The notes beneath the pieces are model-generated. The model ran no database searches, was not told where the DNA came from, and saw only the letters and a program-made list of their open reading frames with translations. Position numbers and translations under genes: made by a program. Below are positions 7,483-15,275 of a stretch of DNA of 64,000 bases, piece by piece; positions within the stretch are counted from its first letter, which is position 1; every line of letters begins with the position of its first letter. The stretch covers positions 1 to 64,000 of the forward strand of contig SFFW01000006.1 in the NCBI GenBank assembly GCA_004556755.1, in the 5' to 3' direction. This DNA is from Clostridiales bacterium. GTDB taxonomy: Bacteria; Bacillota; Clostridia; Oscillospirales; Oscillospiraceae.

Positions 7483-8328
7483 ATGGGACAGAAAGTTAAT
7501 CCTCATGGAATGCGTGTCGGCGTAATTAAGGACTGGGATTCCCGCTGGTACGCCCGTGCAGATAAGGTCGGCGATCTTATCGTCGAAGACTACAAAATCC
7601 GCAATTACCTCAAGAAGGCCCTCTATTCCGCCGGTGTTCCCACCATCGAGATAGAGCGTGACTCCGCAAAGGTTCGGATCTATATCCACTGCTCCAGACC
7701 CGGCGTGGTCATCGGCAAGGGCGGCGCAGAGATCGAGCGTCTCCGTCAGGAAGTCGAGAAGCTCATCGGCAAGCCCGTTGCAATTTCCATCGTTGAGGTC
7801 CGCACCCCCGACGTCAATGCACAGCTCGTGGCGGAAAACATCGCACAGCAGCTTGAGAAGCGTATTTCTCACCGCCGTGCAATGAAGAACGCAATGGGAC
7901 GTGCAATGCGCATGGGCGCAAAGGGCATCAAGATCATGTGCTCCGGCCGCCTCGGCGGACGTGAGATCGCAGGCAGCGAATGCTACCACGACGGAACCAT
8001 CCCCCTCCAGACCATCCGTGCCGACATCGAGTACGGCTTCGCCGAGGCAGCGACCACCTACGGCCGCATCGGCGTCAAGGTTTGGATCTACAAGGGCGAG
8101 GTTCTTTCCCAGACTCTCCGTACCACTCCCCGTGTGATGGATATGAACAAGCCGCAGGGCGAGCGCCGTCGTCGTGACGACCGCAGAGGCGACCGCCGTC
8201 AGGGTGGCGACCGTCGTCAGGGTGGCGATCGTCGTCAGGGCGGATACGGCCAGCGTCCCGCAGGTCAGGGCGGATACAACAGGGGACCCCGTCCCTCCGC
8301 TCCCGCAAAGGAAGGAGGCAACAACTAA
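7483..8328 (+). CDS. rpsC: 30S ribosomal protein S3 with Arg/Gly-rich tail repeats
   Basis: 281 residues, about 60 more than B. subtilis S3. The core is complete: GQKVNPHGMRVGVIKDWDSR at the start, the KH motif GVVIGKGGAEIERLR near residue 80, and SGRLGGREIAGSE. The extra tail contains at least three copies of GGDRRQ followed by a Gly/Tyr/Pro-rich end, coded by short direct DNA repeats. Such basic tails are likely to touch rRNA or mRNA, though this is inference. The stop codon overlaps the rplP start (TAATG). Confidence 0.96.
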   Translation: MGQKVNPHGMRVGVIKDWDSRWYARADKVGDLIVEDYKIRNYLKKALYSAGVPTIEIERDSAKVRIYIHCSRPGVVIGKGGAEIERLRQEVEKLIGKPVAISIVEVRTPDVNAQLVAENIAQQLEKRISHRRAMKNAMGRAMRMGAKGIKIMCSGRLGGREIAGSECYHDGTIPLQTIRADIEYGFAEAATTYGRIGVKVWIYKGEVLSQTLRTTPRVMDMNKPQGERRRRDDRRGDRRQGGDRRQGGDRRQGGYGQRPAGQGGYNRGPRPSAPAKEGGNN

Positions 8329-8759
8329 TGTTAATGCCTAAGAGAGTAAAGTACCGCAGAGTGCACCGTGGCCGCATGAAGGGCAAAGCACAGCGCGGCA
8401 ACTTTGTAGCATACGGCGATTTCGGTCTTATGGCGACCGAGCCGAGCTGGATCACCAGCAATCAGATCGAGGCAGCCCGTATAGCGATGACCCGCTATAC
8501 CAAGAGAGGCGGCCAGGTCTGGATCAAGATATTCCCCGACAAGCCCGTAACGGCAAAGCCCGCCGAGACCCGTATGGGTTCCGGTAAAGGCTCTCCCGAG
8601 TACTGGGTCGCAGTCGTTAAGCCCGGCAGAGTGTTGTTTGAGATCGCAGGCGTTCCCGAAGAGACCGCCCGTGAAGCTCTCCGCCTTGCCAGCCACAAGC
8701 TGCCCTGCAAGACTAAGATAGTCAAGAAGGGCGACGAGTCCGAGAACGGTGGTGAATAA
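8328..8759 (+). CDS. rplP: 50S ribosomal protein L16
   Basis: 143 residues, normal length. L16 organises the A-site tRNA pocket. I chose the first ATG (MLMPKRVKYRRVHRGRMKG), the usual family start; a second ATG two codons on is possible. GGAGG lies inside the end of rpsC. Contains RIAMTRYTKRGGQVWIKIFPDKP and GSGKGSPEYWVAVVKPGR. Overlaps rpsC by one base. Confidence 0.96.
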   Translation: MLMPKRVKYRRVHRGRMKGKAQRGNFVAYGDFGLMATEPSWITSNQIEAARIAMTRYTKRGGQVWIKIFPDKPVTAKPAETRMGSGKGSPEYWVAVVKPGRVLFEIAGVPEETAREALRLASHKLPCKTKIVKKGDESENGGE

Positions 8760-8760
8760 G

Positions 8761-8955
8761 ATGAAGGCAAAAGAATTGAAAGTTATGTCCGTAGCAGAGC
8801 TTGAGACCAAGCTTGCGGAGCTCAAAAAGGATCTGTTCATGCTTCGTATGCAGCATGCCACCAATCATCTTGACAACCCCGTGAAGATTTCCGCTGTCCG
8901 TCGTGACATTGCCCGAGTCAAGACAGTCATCCGTGAAAAAGAACTCGAGCAGTGA
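8761..8955 (+). CDS. rpmC: 50S ribosomal protein L29
   Basis: 64 residues from the ATG one base after the rplP stop (MKAKELKVMS), the family's usual start. An upstream in-frame GTG lies inside rplP and is less likely; the GGTGGTGAATAAG just before the ATG can serve as ribosome binding site. Contains LETKLAELKKDLFMLRMQHA and the C-terminal RRDIARVKTVIREKE typical of L29, which sits beside L23 at the tunnel exit. Confidence 0.94.
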   Translation: MKAKELKVMSVAELETKLAELKKDLFMLRMQHATNHLDNPVKISAVRRDIARVKTVIREKELEQ

Positions 8956-8969
8956 GGAGGTAAGGTAGA

Positions 8970-9230
8970 ATGAATGAAAGAGTAACTTCCCGTAAGACCC
9001 GTGTTGGCAAGGTCGTATCCGACAAGATGGACAAGACCGTTGTTGTCATTGTCGAGGATCGTGTCGCACACAAGACTTATAAGAAGATCATCGGCCGGAC
9101 CTACCGCCTGAAGGCACATGACGAGAACAACGAGTGTGGCATCGGCGATATCGTTCGTGTGATGGAGACCCGCCCCCTGTCCAAGGACAAGAGATGGCGT
9201 GTTGTCGAGATCGTAGAAAAGGCTAAGTAA
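8970..9230 (+). CDS. rpsQ: 30S ribosomal protein S17
   Basis: 86 residues, normal length. An OB-fold primary 16S rRNA binder. Recognised by RKTRVGKVVSDKMDKTVVV at the start and GDIVRVMETRPLSKDKRWR near the end. GAGGAGG lies upstream. Confidence 0.97.
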   Translation: MNERVTSRKTRVGKVVSDKMDKTVVVIVEDRVAHKTYKKIIGRTYRLKAHDENNECGIGDIVRVMETRPLSKDKRWRVVEIVEKAK

Positions 9231-9242
9231 GGAGGCAGCATA

Positions 9243-9614
9243 ATGATACAGCAGGAAAGTTATCTGAAGGTTGCCGACAATACCGGCGCCAAGGAAATCA
9301 AGTGCATCCGTGTTCTGGGCGGTTCCAAGCGCAGATATGCGAGCATCGGTGACGTAGTCGTGGCATCCGTCCGCAAGGCGGCTCCCGGCGGTTCCGTCAA
9401 GAAGGGTGACGTCGTCAAGGCGGTCATCGTTCGTACCGTAAAGCCCGTTCGCCGTGCAGACGGCACCTACGTCCGCTTCGACGAGAACGCAGCGGTTCTC
9501 ATAAACGGTACCGACAAGAACCCCCGCGGCACCCGTATCTTTGGACCCGTCGCCCGTGAGCTTCGTGACAAGGATTACATGAAGATCCTGTCTTTGGCTC
9601 CCGAAGTGATTTAA
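9243..9614 (+). CDS. rplN: 50S ribosomal protein L14
   Basis: 123 residues. L14 contacts 16S rRNA at the subunit interface. Starts MIQQESYLKVADNTGAK, contains GGSKRRYASIGDVVVASVR and ends GPVARELRDKDYMKILSLAPE, all diagnostic. GGAGG precedes the ATG. Confidence 0.98.
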   Translation: MIQQESYLKVADNTGAKEIKCIRVLGGSKRRYASIGDVVVASVRKAAPGGSVKKGDVVKAVIVRTVKPVRRADGTYVRFDENAAVLINGTDKNPRGTRIFGPVARELRDKDYMKILSLAPEVI

Positions 9615-9629
9615 TGGAGGGTACGAAGA

Positions 9630-9935
9630 ATGAAAATCAAAAAAGACGATAAAGTTATAGTCCTGTCCGGCAAGGACAAGGGCAAGATCGGAAAGGTCAT
9701 TTCCGCAGACCCCAAGAACGGTAAGGTCATCGTTGAGGGCGTCAACGTTGCAACCAAGCACCAGAAGGCAAAGAAGCAGGGTCAGGACGGCGGCATCATC
9801 AAGGTCGAGACCCCGATCTATGTCAGCAAGGTCCAGCTTGTTTGCCCCAAGTGCGGCGCAGGCCGTCGTGTGGGCTACAAGTACGTTGCAGACAAGAAGC
9901 TCCGCATTTGCCGTAAGTGCGGCGAAGAAATCTGA
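9630..9935 (+). CDS. rplX: 50S ribosomal protein L24
   Basis: 101 residues, normal length. An assembly initiator that carries a KOW motif: VIVLSGKDKGKIGKV near residue 9. The second half contains two CxxC pairs (CPKCGAG and CRKCGEE), a zinc-ribbon form found in many Firmicutes. TGGAGGG precedes the ATG. Confidence 0.96.
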   Translation: MKIKKDDKVIVLSGKDKGKIGKVISADPKNGKVIVEGVNVATKHQKAKKQGQDGGIIKVETPIYVSKVQLVCPKCGAGRRVGYKYVADKKLRICRKCGEEI

Positions 9936-9953
9936 GAAAGGAGATAACTTACT

Positions 9954-10424
9954 ATGACAAGAATGAAGAAAAAGTACGTTGAGGAAGTTGCTCCTGCTCT
10001 GATGGAGAAGTTCCAGTACAAGTCAAAGGCGCTTGATAACGTCATCAAGGAGATCTCTGCGATCACCGGTCAGCACGCAGTTGCAACCGTGGCAAGAAAG
10101 TCCGTTGCAAACTTCAAGCTCCGTGAAGGCATGCACGTCGGCGTCAAGGTCACCCTTCGCCAGGACCGCATGTGGGAGTTCCTCGACCGTCTGTTCAACA
10201 TCGCACTTCCCCGTGTCCGTGACTTCAGAGGCATCTCCGCCGACGCATTCGACGGCAGAGGCAACTACAGCATGGGACTCAAGGAACAGATCATCTTCCC
10301 CGAAATCGACTACGATAAGATCGAGAAGCTGCGCGGTATGAACATAGCGATCACCACCACCGCACAGACCGACGAGGAAGCACGTGAGCTGCTCAAGCTC
10401 ATGGGCGCTCCCTTCATGAACTAA
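9954..10424 (+). CDS. rplE: 50S ribosomal protein L5, with an apparent 23-residue internal deletion
   Basis: 156 residues; bacterial L5 is normally about 179. The N-terminus (KKYVEEVAPALMEKFQYKS) joins directly to KALDNVIKEISAITGQ. The segment that normally lies between them, which in B. subtilis begins VMQVPKIEKIVINMGVGDA, is absent, and the reading frame is kept. The join is near base 10025. The remainder is well conserved (NFKLREGMHVGVKVTLR, LPRVRDFRGIS, FDGRGNYSMGLKEQIIFPEI). L5 binds 5S rRNA and the P-site tRNA, and the missing strand is normally part of its core. A real deletion or an assembly error are both possible. AAAGGAG site upstream. Confidence 0.9.
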   Translation: MTRMKKKYVEEVAPALMEKFQYKSKALDNVIKEISAITGQHAVATVARKSVANFKLREGMHVGVKVTLRQDRMWEFLDRLFNIALPRVRDFRGISADAFDGRGNYSMGLKEQIIFPEIDYDKIEKLRGMNIAITTTAQTDEEARELLKLMGAPFMN

Positions 10425-10438
10425 GGAGGAACCGAAAA

Positions 10439-10624
10439 ATGGCTAAGAAATCAATGATCCTCAAGCAGCAGGCTCCTGCTAAGTTCTCCACCCGCAAGTA
10501 CAATCGCTGCAAGATCTGCGGCCGTCCCCACGCTTACCTGCGTGACTACGGCATCTGCCGTATCTGCTTCCGCGAGCTGGCTTACAAGGGCCAGATCCCC
10601 GGCGTCCGCAAGGCATCCTGGTAA
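10439..10624 (+). CDS. rpsN: 30S ribosomal protein S14, zinc-binding type Z
   Basis: 61 residues, the short form of S14. Four Cys in CKICGRP and CRICFRE form the zinc ribbon. Ends GQIPGVRKASW as usual. Preceded by AAGGAGG. It is followed by a 347-nt non-coding spacer before rpsH, whereas in most Firmicutes these two genes are nearly adjacent. Confidence 0.97.
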   Translation: MAKKSMILKQQAPAKFSTRKYNRCKICGRPHAYLRDYGICRICFRELAYKGQIPGVRKASW

Positions 10625-10661
10625 GGAAAGCGGCGAAAGCGCATCATAGCGCAAAAAACAC

Positions 10662-10690
10662 TTGATTTTCAAGGGGATTTGCGGTAAAAT
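10662..10690 (+). promoter_or_regulatory. possible internal promoter before rpsH
   Basis: TTGATT, 17-bp spacer, TAAAAT, 38 bp after the rpsN stop. It would give the second half of the spc operon its own transcript with a leader of about 275 nt. Confidence 0.5.
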
Positions 10691-10696
10691 TGTATG

Positions 10697-10971
10697 ATGC
10701 GAATTTTGCGAAAAACGAAGTTGAGATACGCCGAAACCCGGCGTATCTCTTCGGCGGTTTTTGAATATGCCTCAAAACTTCGGTTTTGAAGCGAGGCTCG
10801 CTGCCGGGACTCCGTGCGTCCGATCAACGTGCGAAAGCCGGTGCCGGGTCGGGCAGCGTAAAAGCTGTCCACGGACGGCGAAAGGCCGCAGCTAATCATG
10901 TATTAGTGCGGAACCTCGCCGCCAAAACCGAGGGCAAAGCCCCGGTAACTTCTAAAAAAGGAGAAAGAATT
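10697..10971 (+). promoter_or_regulatory. structured leader before rpsH (candidate attenuator and multi-helix RNA)
   Basis: First part: GAGATACGCCG (10723-10733) pairs perfectly with CGGCGTATCTC (10739-10749). It competes with CGCCGAA (10729-10735) / TTCGGCG (10750-10756), which is followed by G and five T, as in a terminator. Next is a UUCG-capped hairpin TCAAAAC-TTCG-GTTTTGA (10772-10789). Third part: GCGAGG (10791-10796) with CCTCGC (10914-10919) encloses CGCTGCC (10799-10805) with GGCAGCG (10852-10858), and AGCTG (10863-10867) with CAGCT (10889-10893), a three-way layout. I do not recognise a known riboswitch class. S8 autoregulation is one possibility. Confidence 0.55.
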
Positions 10972-11370
10972 ATGCAGATCACAGACCCCATTGCAGATAT
11001 GCTTACCCGCATCCGCAACGCCGGCAGCGCTAAGCATGAAACCGTGGATGTCCCCGCTTCCAAGATGAAGAAGGCAATTGCAGAGATCCTTCTTGAGGAA
11101 GGCTACATCAAGAGCTTCCAGATCATCGACGACGGCACTCAGGGCATCATCCGCATCAGCCTCAAGTATCTCCCCGGCAAAGAGAAGGCCATTCAGGGTC
11201 TTCGCAGAGTCAGCAAGCCCGGCCTGCGTGTATACGCCGGCTCCGACGAGCTGCCCAAGGTCCTCAAGGGCCTCGGTATCGCTATCGTATCCACTTCCAA
11301 GGGCGTCATGACCGACAAGAAGGCACGTTCTCTCCATGTCGGCGGCGAAGTCCTGGCATTCGTATGGTAA
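10972..11370 (+). CDS. rpsH: 30S ribosomal protein S8
   Basis: 132 residues, normal length. A primary 16S rRNA binder and, in E. coli, the repressor of the spc operon. Starts MQITDPIADMLTRIRNA and ends VSTSKGVMTDKKARSLHVGG as is typical. The start ATG follows AAAAGGAG; longer in-frame sequence upstream is leader. The long leader before this gene is unusual (see the preceding entry). Confidence 0.97.
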   Translation: MQITDPIADMLTRIRNAGSAKHETVDVPASKMKKAIAEILLEEGYIKSFQIIDDGTQGIIRISLKYLPGKEKAIQGLRRVSKPGLRVYAGSDELPKVLKGLGIAIVSTSKGVMTDKKARSLHVGGEVLAFVW

Positions 11371-11385
11371 GGAGGGCGCACGAAT

Positions 11386-11925
11386 ATGTCTAGAATCGGT
11401 AGAGCACCCATTGTCCTTCCCGCAGGAGTGGAAGTGAAGGTCGACGGACAGCACGTCACGGTCAAGGGACCCAAGGGCGAGCTTTCCATGAACGCAGCAC
11501 CCAGCATCAAGGTCGAGGTCAGCGAAGGCGTGGTACACGTCTCCCGCCCCGATGACGCAAAGGAGAACCGTTCTCTCCACGGACTTACCCGCAGCCTTGT
11601 GCACAACATGGTCATCGGCGTATCCGAAGGCTTCAAGAAGACTCTTGAGGTCAACGGCGTAGGCTACCGTGCGGCCAAGGAAGGTAAGAACCTGGTCCTG
11701 AACATCGGCTACTCTCATCAGGTCATCATCCCCGAAACCGAGGACATCCAGATCGAGGTACCCGGTCCCAATCAGATCGTCATCAAGGGTATTGACAAGC
11801 AGAAGGTCGGTCAGTTTGCAGCGGAAGTACGCGGTAAGCGTCCTCCGGAGCCCTACAAGGGCAAGGGCATCAAGTATGATTACGAAGTTGTCCGCCGCAA
11901 AGAAGGCAAGACCGGTGCTAAATAA
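11386..11925 (+). CDS. rplF: 50S ribosomal protein L6
   Basis: 179 residues, normal length. Two repeated alpha-beta domains near the sarcin-ricin loop. Starts MSRIGRAPIVLPAGVEV and ends with the signature RGKRPPEPYKGKGIKY. GGAGG lies 12 bp upstream; 15 bp separate it from rpsH. Confidence 0.97.
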   Translation: MSRIGRAPIVLPAGVEVKVDGQHVTVKGPKGELSMNAAPSIKVEVSEGVVHVSRPDDAKENRSLHGLTRSLVHNMVIGVSEGFKKTLEVNGVGYRAAKEGKNLVLNIGYSHQVIIPETEDIQIEVPGPNQIVIKGIDKQKVGQFAAEVRGKRPPEPYKGKGIKYDYEVVRRKEGKTGAK

Positions 11926-11941
11926 TAGGAGGTGTGCCTGA

Positions 11942-12301
11942 ATGATTAAGAGACCTGATACAAGAGCACAGCGCATCAAGCGCCATGCAAGAGTAAGAGG
12001 CAAGATCTCCGGCACCGCCGAAAGACCCCGCCTCAGCGTATTCCGCAGCGAAAATCACATCTATGCCCAGATCATCGACGACGTAGCAGGCAACACTCTC
12101 GTTTCCGCATCCACCGTCGAGAAGGCATTTGAAGGCAACGGCAGCAACATCGCAGCCGCAAAGAAGATCGGCAGCACCATTGCAGAGCGTGCACTCGCAA
12201 AGGGCATCGAGGAAGTCGTGTTCGACAGAGGCGGATACATCTTCCACGGTCGTGTTGCAGCACTTGCAGAAGGCGCCCGTGAGGGCGGCCTGAAGTTCTA
12301 A
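11942..12301 (+). CDS. rplR: 50S ribosomal protein L18
   Basis: 119 residues. Binds 5S rRNA together with L5. Contains RPRLSVFRSENHIYAQIID and the C-terminal FDRGGYIFHGRVAALAEGAR typical of L18. Preceded by AGGAGG. Confidence 0.97.
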   Translation: MIKRPDTRAQRIKRHARVRGKISGTAERPRLSVFRSENHIYAQIIDDVAGNTLVSASTVEKAFEGNGSNIAAAKKIGSTIAERALAKGIEEVVFDRGGYIFHGRVAALAEGAREGGLKF

Positions 12302-12319
12302 GGGAGGAGGAAAACTATT

Positions 12320-12844
12320 ATGGCTTACAATAACGACAGAAGAGATCGCCGCAACAGCGAGGAAGCTTCCGAGTTCGTCGAGAAGGTAGTTTCCCTCAAC
12401 CGTGTTTCCAAGACCGTCAAGGGCGGCCGCATTATGAAGTTCTCCGCACTGTGCGTAGTGGGCGACGGCAAGGGTCGTGTCGGCTACGGACTGGGCAAGG
12501 CAAACGAAGTTTCCGAAGCCATCCGCAAGGGTCTTGAGGATGCGAAGAAGAACATCGTGACCATCACCCTCAGCGGTACCACCATTCCTCACGAGATCAT
12601 CGGCGAGTTCGGTGCAGGCAGAGTTCTGCTCAAGCCCGCAGCACCCGGTACCGGCGTTATCGCCGGCGGCGCAGTCCGTGCGGTCGTTGAGGCAGCCGGC
12701 ATCAGGGACATCCGTACCAAGTGCCTGCGCACCAACAATCCCGCAAACGTGGTTGCAGCCACCATGCAGGGTCTCAAGTCTCTCCGTGATGCGGCTCAGG
12801 TCGCAGCGGTCAGAGGCAAGACTCCCGAAGAGATCCAGGGTTAA
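12320..12844 (+). CDS. rpsE: 30S ribosomal protein S5
   Basis: 174 residues, within range. S5 affects decoding accuracy. Contains RVSKTVKGGRIMKFSALCVV, the spectinomycin-site region, GKGRVGYGLGKANEV, and LKPAAPGTGVIAGGAVR. GGGAGGAGG lies upstream. Confidence 0.97.
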   Translation: MAYNNDRRDRRNSEEASEFVEKVVSLNRVSKTVKGGRIMKFSALCVVGDGKGRVGYGLGKANEVSEAIRKGLEDAKKNIVTITLSGTTIPHEIIGEFGAGRVLLKPAAPGTGVIAGGAVRAVVEAAGIRDIRTKCLRTNNPANVVAATMQGLKSLRDAAQVAAVRGKTPEEIQG

Positions 12845-12856
12845 GGAGGGCGCATC

Positions 12857-13357
12857 ATGGCAAATCTGAGAATCAAGCTCGTAAAGAGCCTCAACGGTCG
12901 TCTTGACAAGCACATTGCGACCGCAAATTCCATGGGTCTGCACAAGATCGGCAACGAGACCGTACAGCCCGACAACCCCCAGACCAGGGGCAAGATCGCC
13001 AAGATCGGCTATCTCCTCCAGGTAACGGAAGAAGCACGCTCCGGCGGCGGCGTCCGTATCGGCTTCGAAGGCGGCCAGATGCCTCTGGCACGCCGTATCC
13101 CCAAGAGGGGCTTCAACAACATCTTTGCAAAGCCCTTCGAGAGCATCAACGTTTCCGCACTTGACAAGTTCTCCGACGGCGACGTTGTTGACGCAAAGGC
13201 GCTTCTGGATGCAGGCATCCTCTCCTCCTGCCGTTACGGTGTCAAGATCCTCGGCAACGGCGAGATCAGCAAGAAACTCACGGTAAAGGCTTCCGCTTTC
13301 TCTGAAACCGCAAAAGAAAAAATTGAGGCGGCAGGCGGAAAGGCCGAGGTGATCTAA
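12857..13357 (+). CDS. fused L30 and N-terminally truncated L15 (rpmD-rplO junction)
   Basis: One continuous 166-residue frame. Residues 1-60 are a complete L30 (MANLRIKLVKSLNGRLDK to YLLQVTEEA). From residue 61 the sequence is L15, beginning at RSGGGVRIGFEGGQMPLARR and ending AAGGKAEVI. The first 40 or so residues of L15 (the basic, Gly-rich extension that normally enters 23S rRNA), the L30 stop and the rplO ribosome binding site are missing. The join is near base 13036. L30 and L15 are separate proteins in other bacteria. I infer a deletion of roughly 140 bp, real or introduced in assembly. Downstream secY begins directly after its stop. Confidence 0.85.
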   Translation: MANLRIKLVKSLNGRLDKHIATANSMGLHKIGNETVQPDNPQTRGKIAKIGYLLQVTEEARSGGGVRIGFEGGQMPLARRIPKRGFNNIFAKPFESINVSALDKFSDGDVVDAKALLDAGILSSCRYGVKILGNGEISKKLTVKASAFSETAKEKIEAAGGKAEVI

Positions 13358-14629
13358 GTGTTTCAGACTATGCGCAACGCATGGAAGGTAGCAGATCTCC
13401 GTAAAAAGATCCTTTTTACTCTGCTCATCGTCCTGCTTTACAGACTCGGTAACGCAGTCCCCGTCCCCTATGTGGACCTTGACCTGCTCAACAGCTACTT
13501 CAGCGGCCATCTTCAGAATACCGTTTTGGACCTGCTGAACGTCATGAGCGGCGGCGCTCTGTCTAACGCTACGATCTTTGCACTGTCCATCCAGCCCTAC
13601 ATCAACGCATCCATCATCATTCAGCTCCTGTGCATTGCGATCCCCGCACTTGAGCGTATGAGCAAGGAGGAGGGCGAGGAAGGCAAAAAGAAGATCGCCT
13701 CCATCACCCGTTATACCACCGTCGTTATCGGCCTCATCCAGGGCTTTGCATACTATATGCTCATCAAGAGCTATAACGTGCTTACCGACGACGGCATCTG
13801 GGCGGCGATAGTCATCATCCTGACCTTCACGTCCGGCTCCGCACTCATCATGTGGCTCGGCGAGCAGATCACCGAGTTCGGCGTGGGCAACGGTATCTCG
13901 ATCATACTGTTTGCAAGCATCATTTCCCGCTTCCCGACCGACCTCATCAACATGATCTCCGGCGTTATCGCCAAGCCGAACACCTGGTGGATCACCCTGC
14001 TCATGCTCCTCGGCGCACTGGCAATGATCGTTCTCATCGTCTTTATAAACGATTCGGAACGCAGGATCCCGGTGCAGTACGCAAAGCGTGTAGTGGGCCG
14101 TAAGATGTACGGCGGCCAGAGCACTCACCTTCCCATGAAGGTGAATATGTCCGGCGTTCTGCCCATCATCTTCGCACAGTCCATCGCTTCGCTCCCCGCA
14201 ACGATAGCTGCGTTCACGGGACATTCCGACAGCGTATGGGCAAGCACCACCAACGTTGTGTATGCGATAATCTACTTCCTGCTTATCATCTTCTTCGCAT
14301 ACTTCTACTCAACGATCCAGTTCAATCCTATTGAGGTCGCAAACAACCTCAAGAAGAACGGCGGATATATCCCCGGCTTCCGTCCGGGCAAGCCCACCAG
14401 CGAGTTTATCAAGAGAGTGCTTAACAAGATCACCCTGTTCGGCGCAATTTATCTCGGTATCATCGCTGTTGTGCCTATCCTGGTAGCCTGCTTCAGCGAA
14501 ACTGCGGCGAACTCCGGCGTCTCCCTCGGAGGCACCTCGATCATAATCGTCGTCGGCGTCGCAATTGAGACCGTAAGAGCACTTGAGGCACAGCTCCTCA
14601 TGCGCAATTACAAGGGCTTCCTTGAATAA
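13358..14629 (+). CDS. secY: preprotein translocase subunit SecY
   Basis: 423 residues and about ten membrane segments, the usual layout of the translocon channel. Contains RLGNAVPVPYVDLDLLN, the plug/TM2 region MSGGALSNATIFALSIQPYI, GNGISIILFASI, ERRIPVQYAKR in the cytosolic loop that binds SecA and ribosomes, and the end LLMRNYKGFLE. The start is GTG, immediately after the L15 stop, with an AGGTGATC sequence as a weak ribosome binding site, so it is probably coupled to the preceding frame. Confidence 0.97.
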   Translation: MFQTMRNAWKVADLRKKILFTLLIVLLYRLGNAVPVPYVDLDLLNSYFSGHLQNTVLDLLNVMSGGALSNATIFALSIQPYINASIIIQLLCIAIPALERMSKEEGEEGKKKIASITRYTTVVIGLIQGFAYYMLIKSYNVLTDDGIWAAIVIILTFTSGSALIMWLGEQITEFGVGNGISIILFASIISRFPTDLINMISGVIAKPNTWWITLLMLLGALAMIVLIVFINDSERRIPVQYAKRVVGRKMYGGQSTHLPMKVNMSGVLPIIFAQSIASLPATIAAFTGHSDSVWASTTNVVYAIIYFLLIIFFAYFYSTIQFNPIEVANNLKKNGGYIPGFRPGKPTSEFIKRVLNKITLFGAIYLGIIAVVPILVACFSETAANSGVSLGGTSIIIVVGVAIETVRALEAQLLMRNYKGFLE

Positions 14630-14640
14630 GAGGTGGAATT

Positions 14641-15273
14641 ATGAAGCTTATACTTTTGGGCGCCCCCGGCGCAGGCAAGGGCACTCAGGCAGAGATCCTG
14701 AGCAAAATGCTTAATATCCCCACCATTTCCACCGGCAATATCCTCCGTGCTGCCATGAAAAACGGCACGCCCGTGGGACTCAAAGCCAAGGCATATGTGG
14801 AAAGCGGCAAGCTCGTTCCCGATGAGGTCATCATCGGAATAATCAACGAGCGTCTCGCCGAGGCGGACTGCGCCGGCGGCTACATCCTCGACGGTGTACC
14901 CCGCACGATCCCCCAGGCGGAGGCTCTTGAAAATGCGGGCATCGACATTGACTGCGCCCTGTCCATCGAGATAGCGGACGAGGTCATAGTCGAGCGTATG
15001 TCCGGCCGCAGGACCTGCAAGGACTGCAGCCAGACCTTCCACATAGTTTCCAATCCCCCCAAAGTTGAGGGCAAGTGTGACTTCTGCGGCGGCGAGCTTA
15101 CCATCCGTAAGGACGACGCTCCCGAAACCGTCAAGGCACGTCTCGAGGTCTATCACAGAGAGACCGAGCCGCTCAAGGCGTTCTACGCCGAGAGAGGCAA
15201 GCTCAAGACCGTGGACAATCAGCCCACGATCGAGGCGACCACCGAAGTTATCAAAGCCACTCTGGGTATCTGA
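14641..15273 (+). CDS. adk: adenylate kinase (zinc-lid type)
   Basis: 210 residues. Makes two ADP from ATP and AMP. P-loop GAPGAGKGTQ at residues 7-16, the AMP site DGVPRT (usually DGFPRT), and a LID domain with two Cys pairs (CKDC and CDFC) that bind zinc in Gram-positive enzymes. Follows secY by 11 bp with an AGAGGTGG site; usual operon position. Confidence 0.97.
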   Translation: MKLILLGAPGAGKGTQAEILSKMLNIPTISTGNILRAAMKNGTPVGLKAKAYVESGKLVPDEVIIGIINERLAEADCAGGYILDGVPRTIPQAEALENAGIDIDCALSIEIADEVIVERMSGRRTCKDCSQTFHIVSNPPKVEGKCDFCGGELTIRKDDAPETVKARLEVYHRETEPLKAFYAERGKLKTVDNQPTIEATTEVIKATLGI

Positions 15274-15275
15274 TA

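Noticed and set aside
11918..14224. A 768-codon open frame on the minus strand opposite rplR, rpsE, rpmD-rplO and secY
   Set aside because: It lies wholly antisense to well-conserved ribosomal and secY genes and has the low-complexity Cys/Asp/Gly-rich translation expected from GC-biased third positions.
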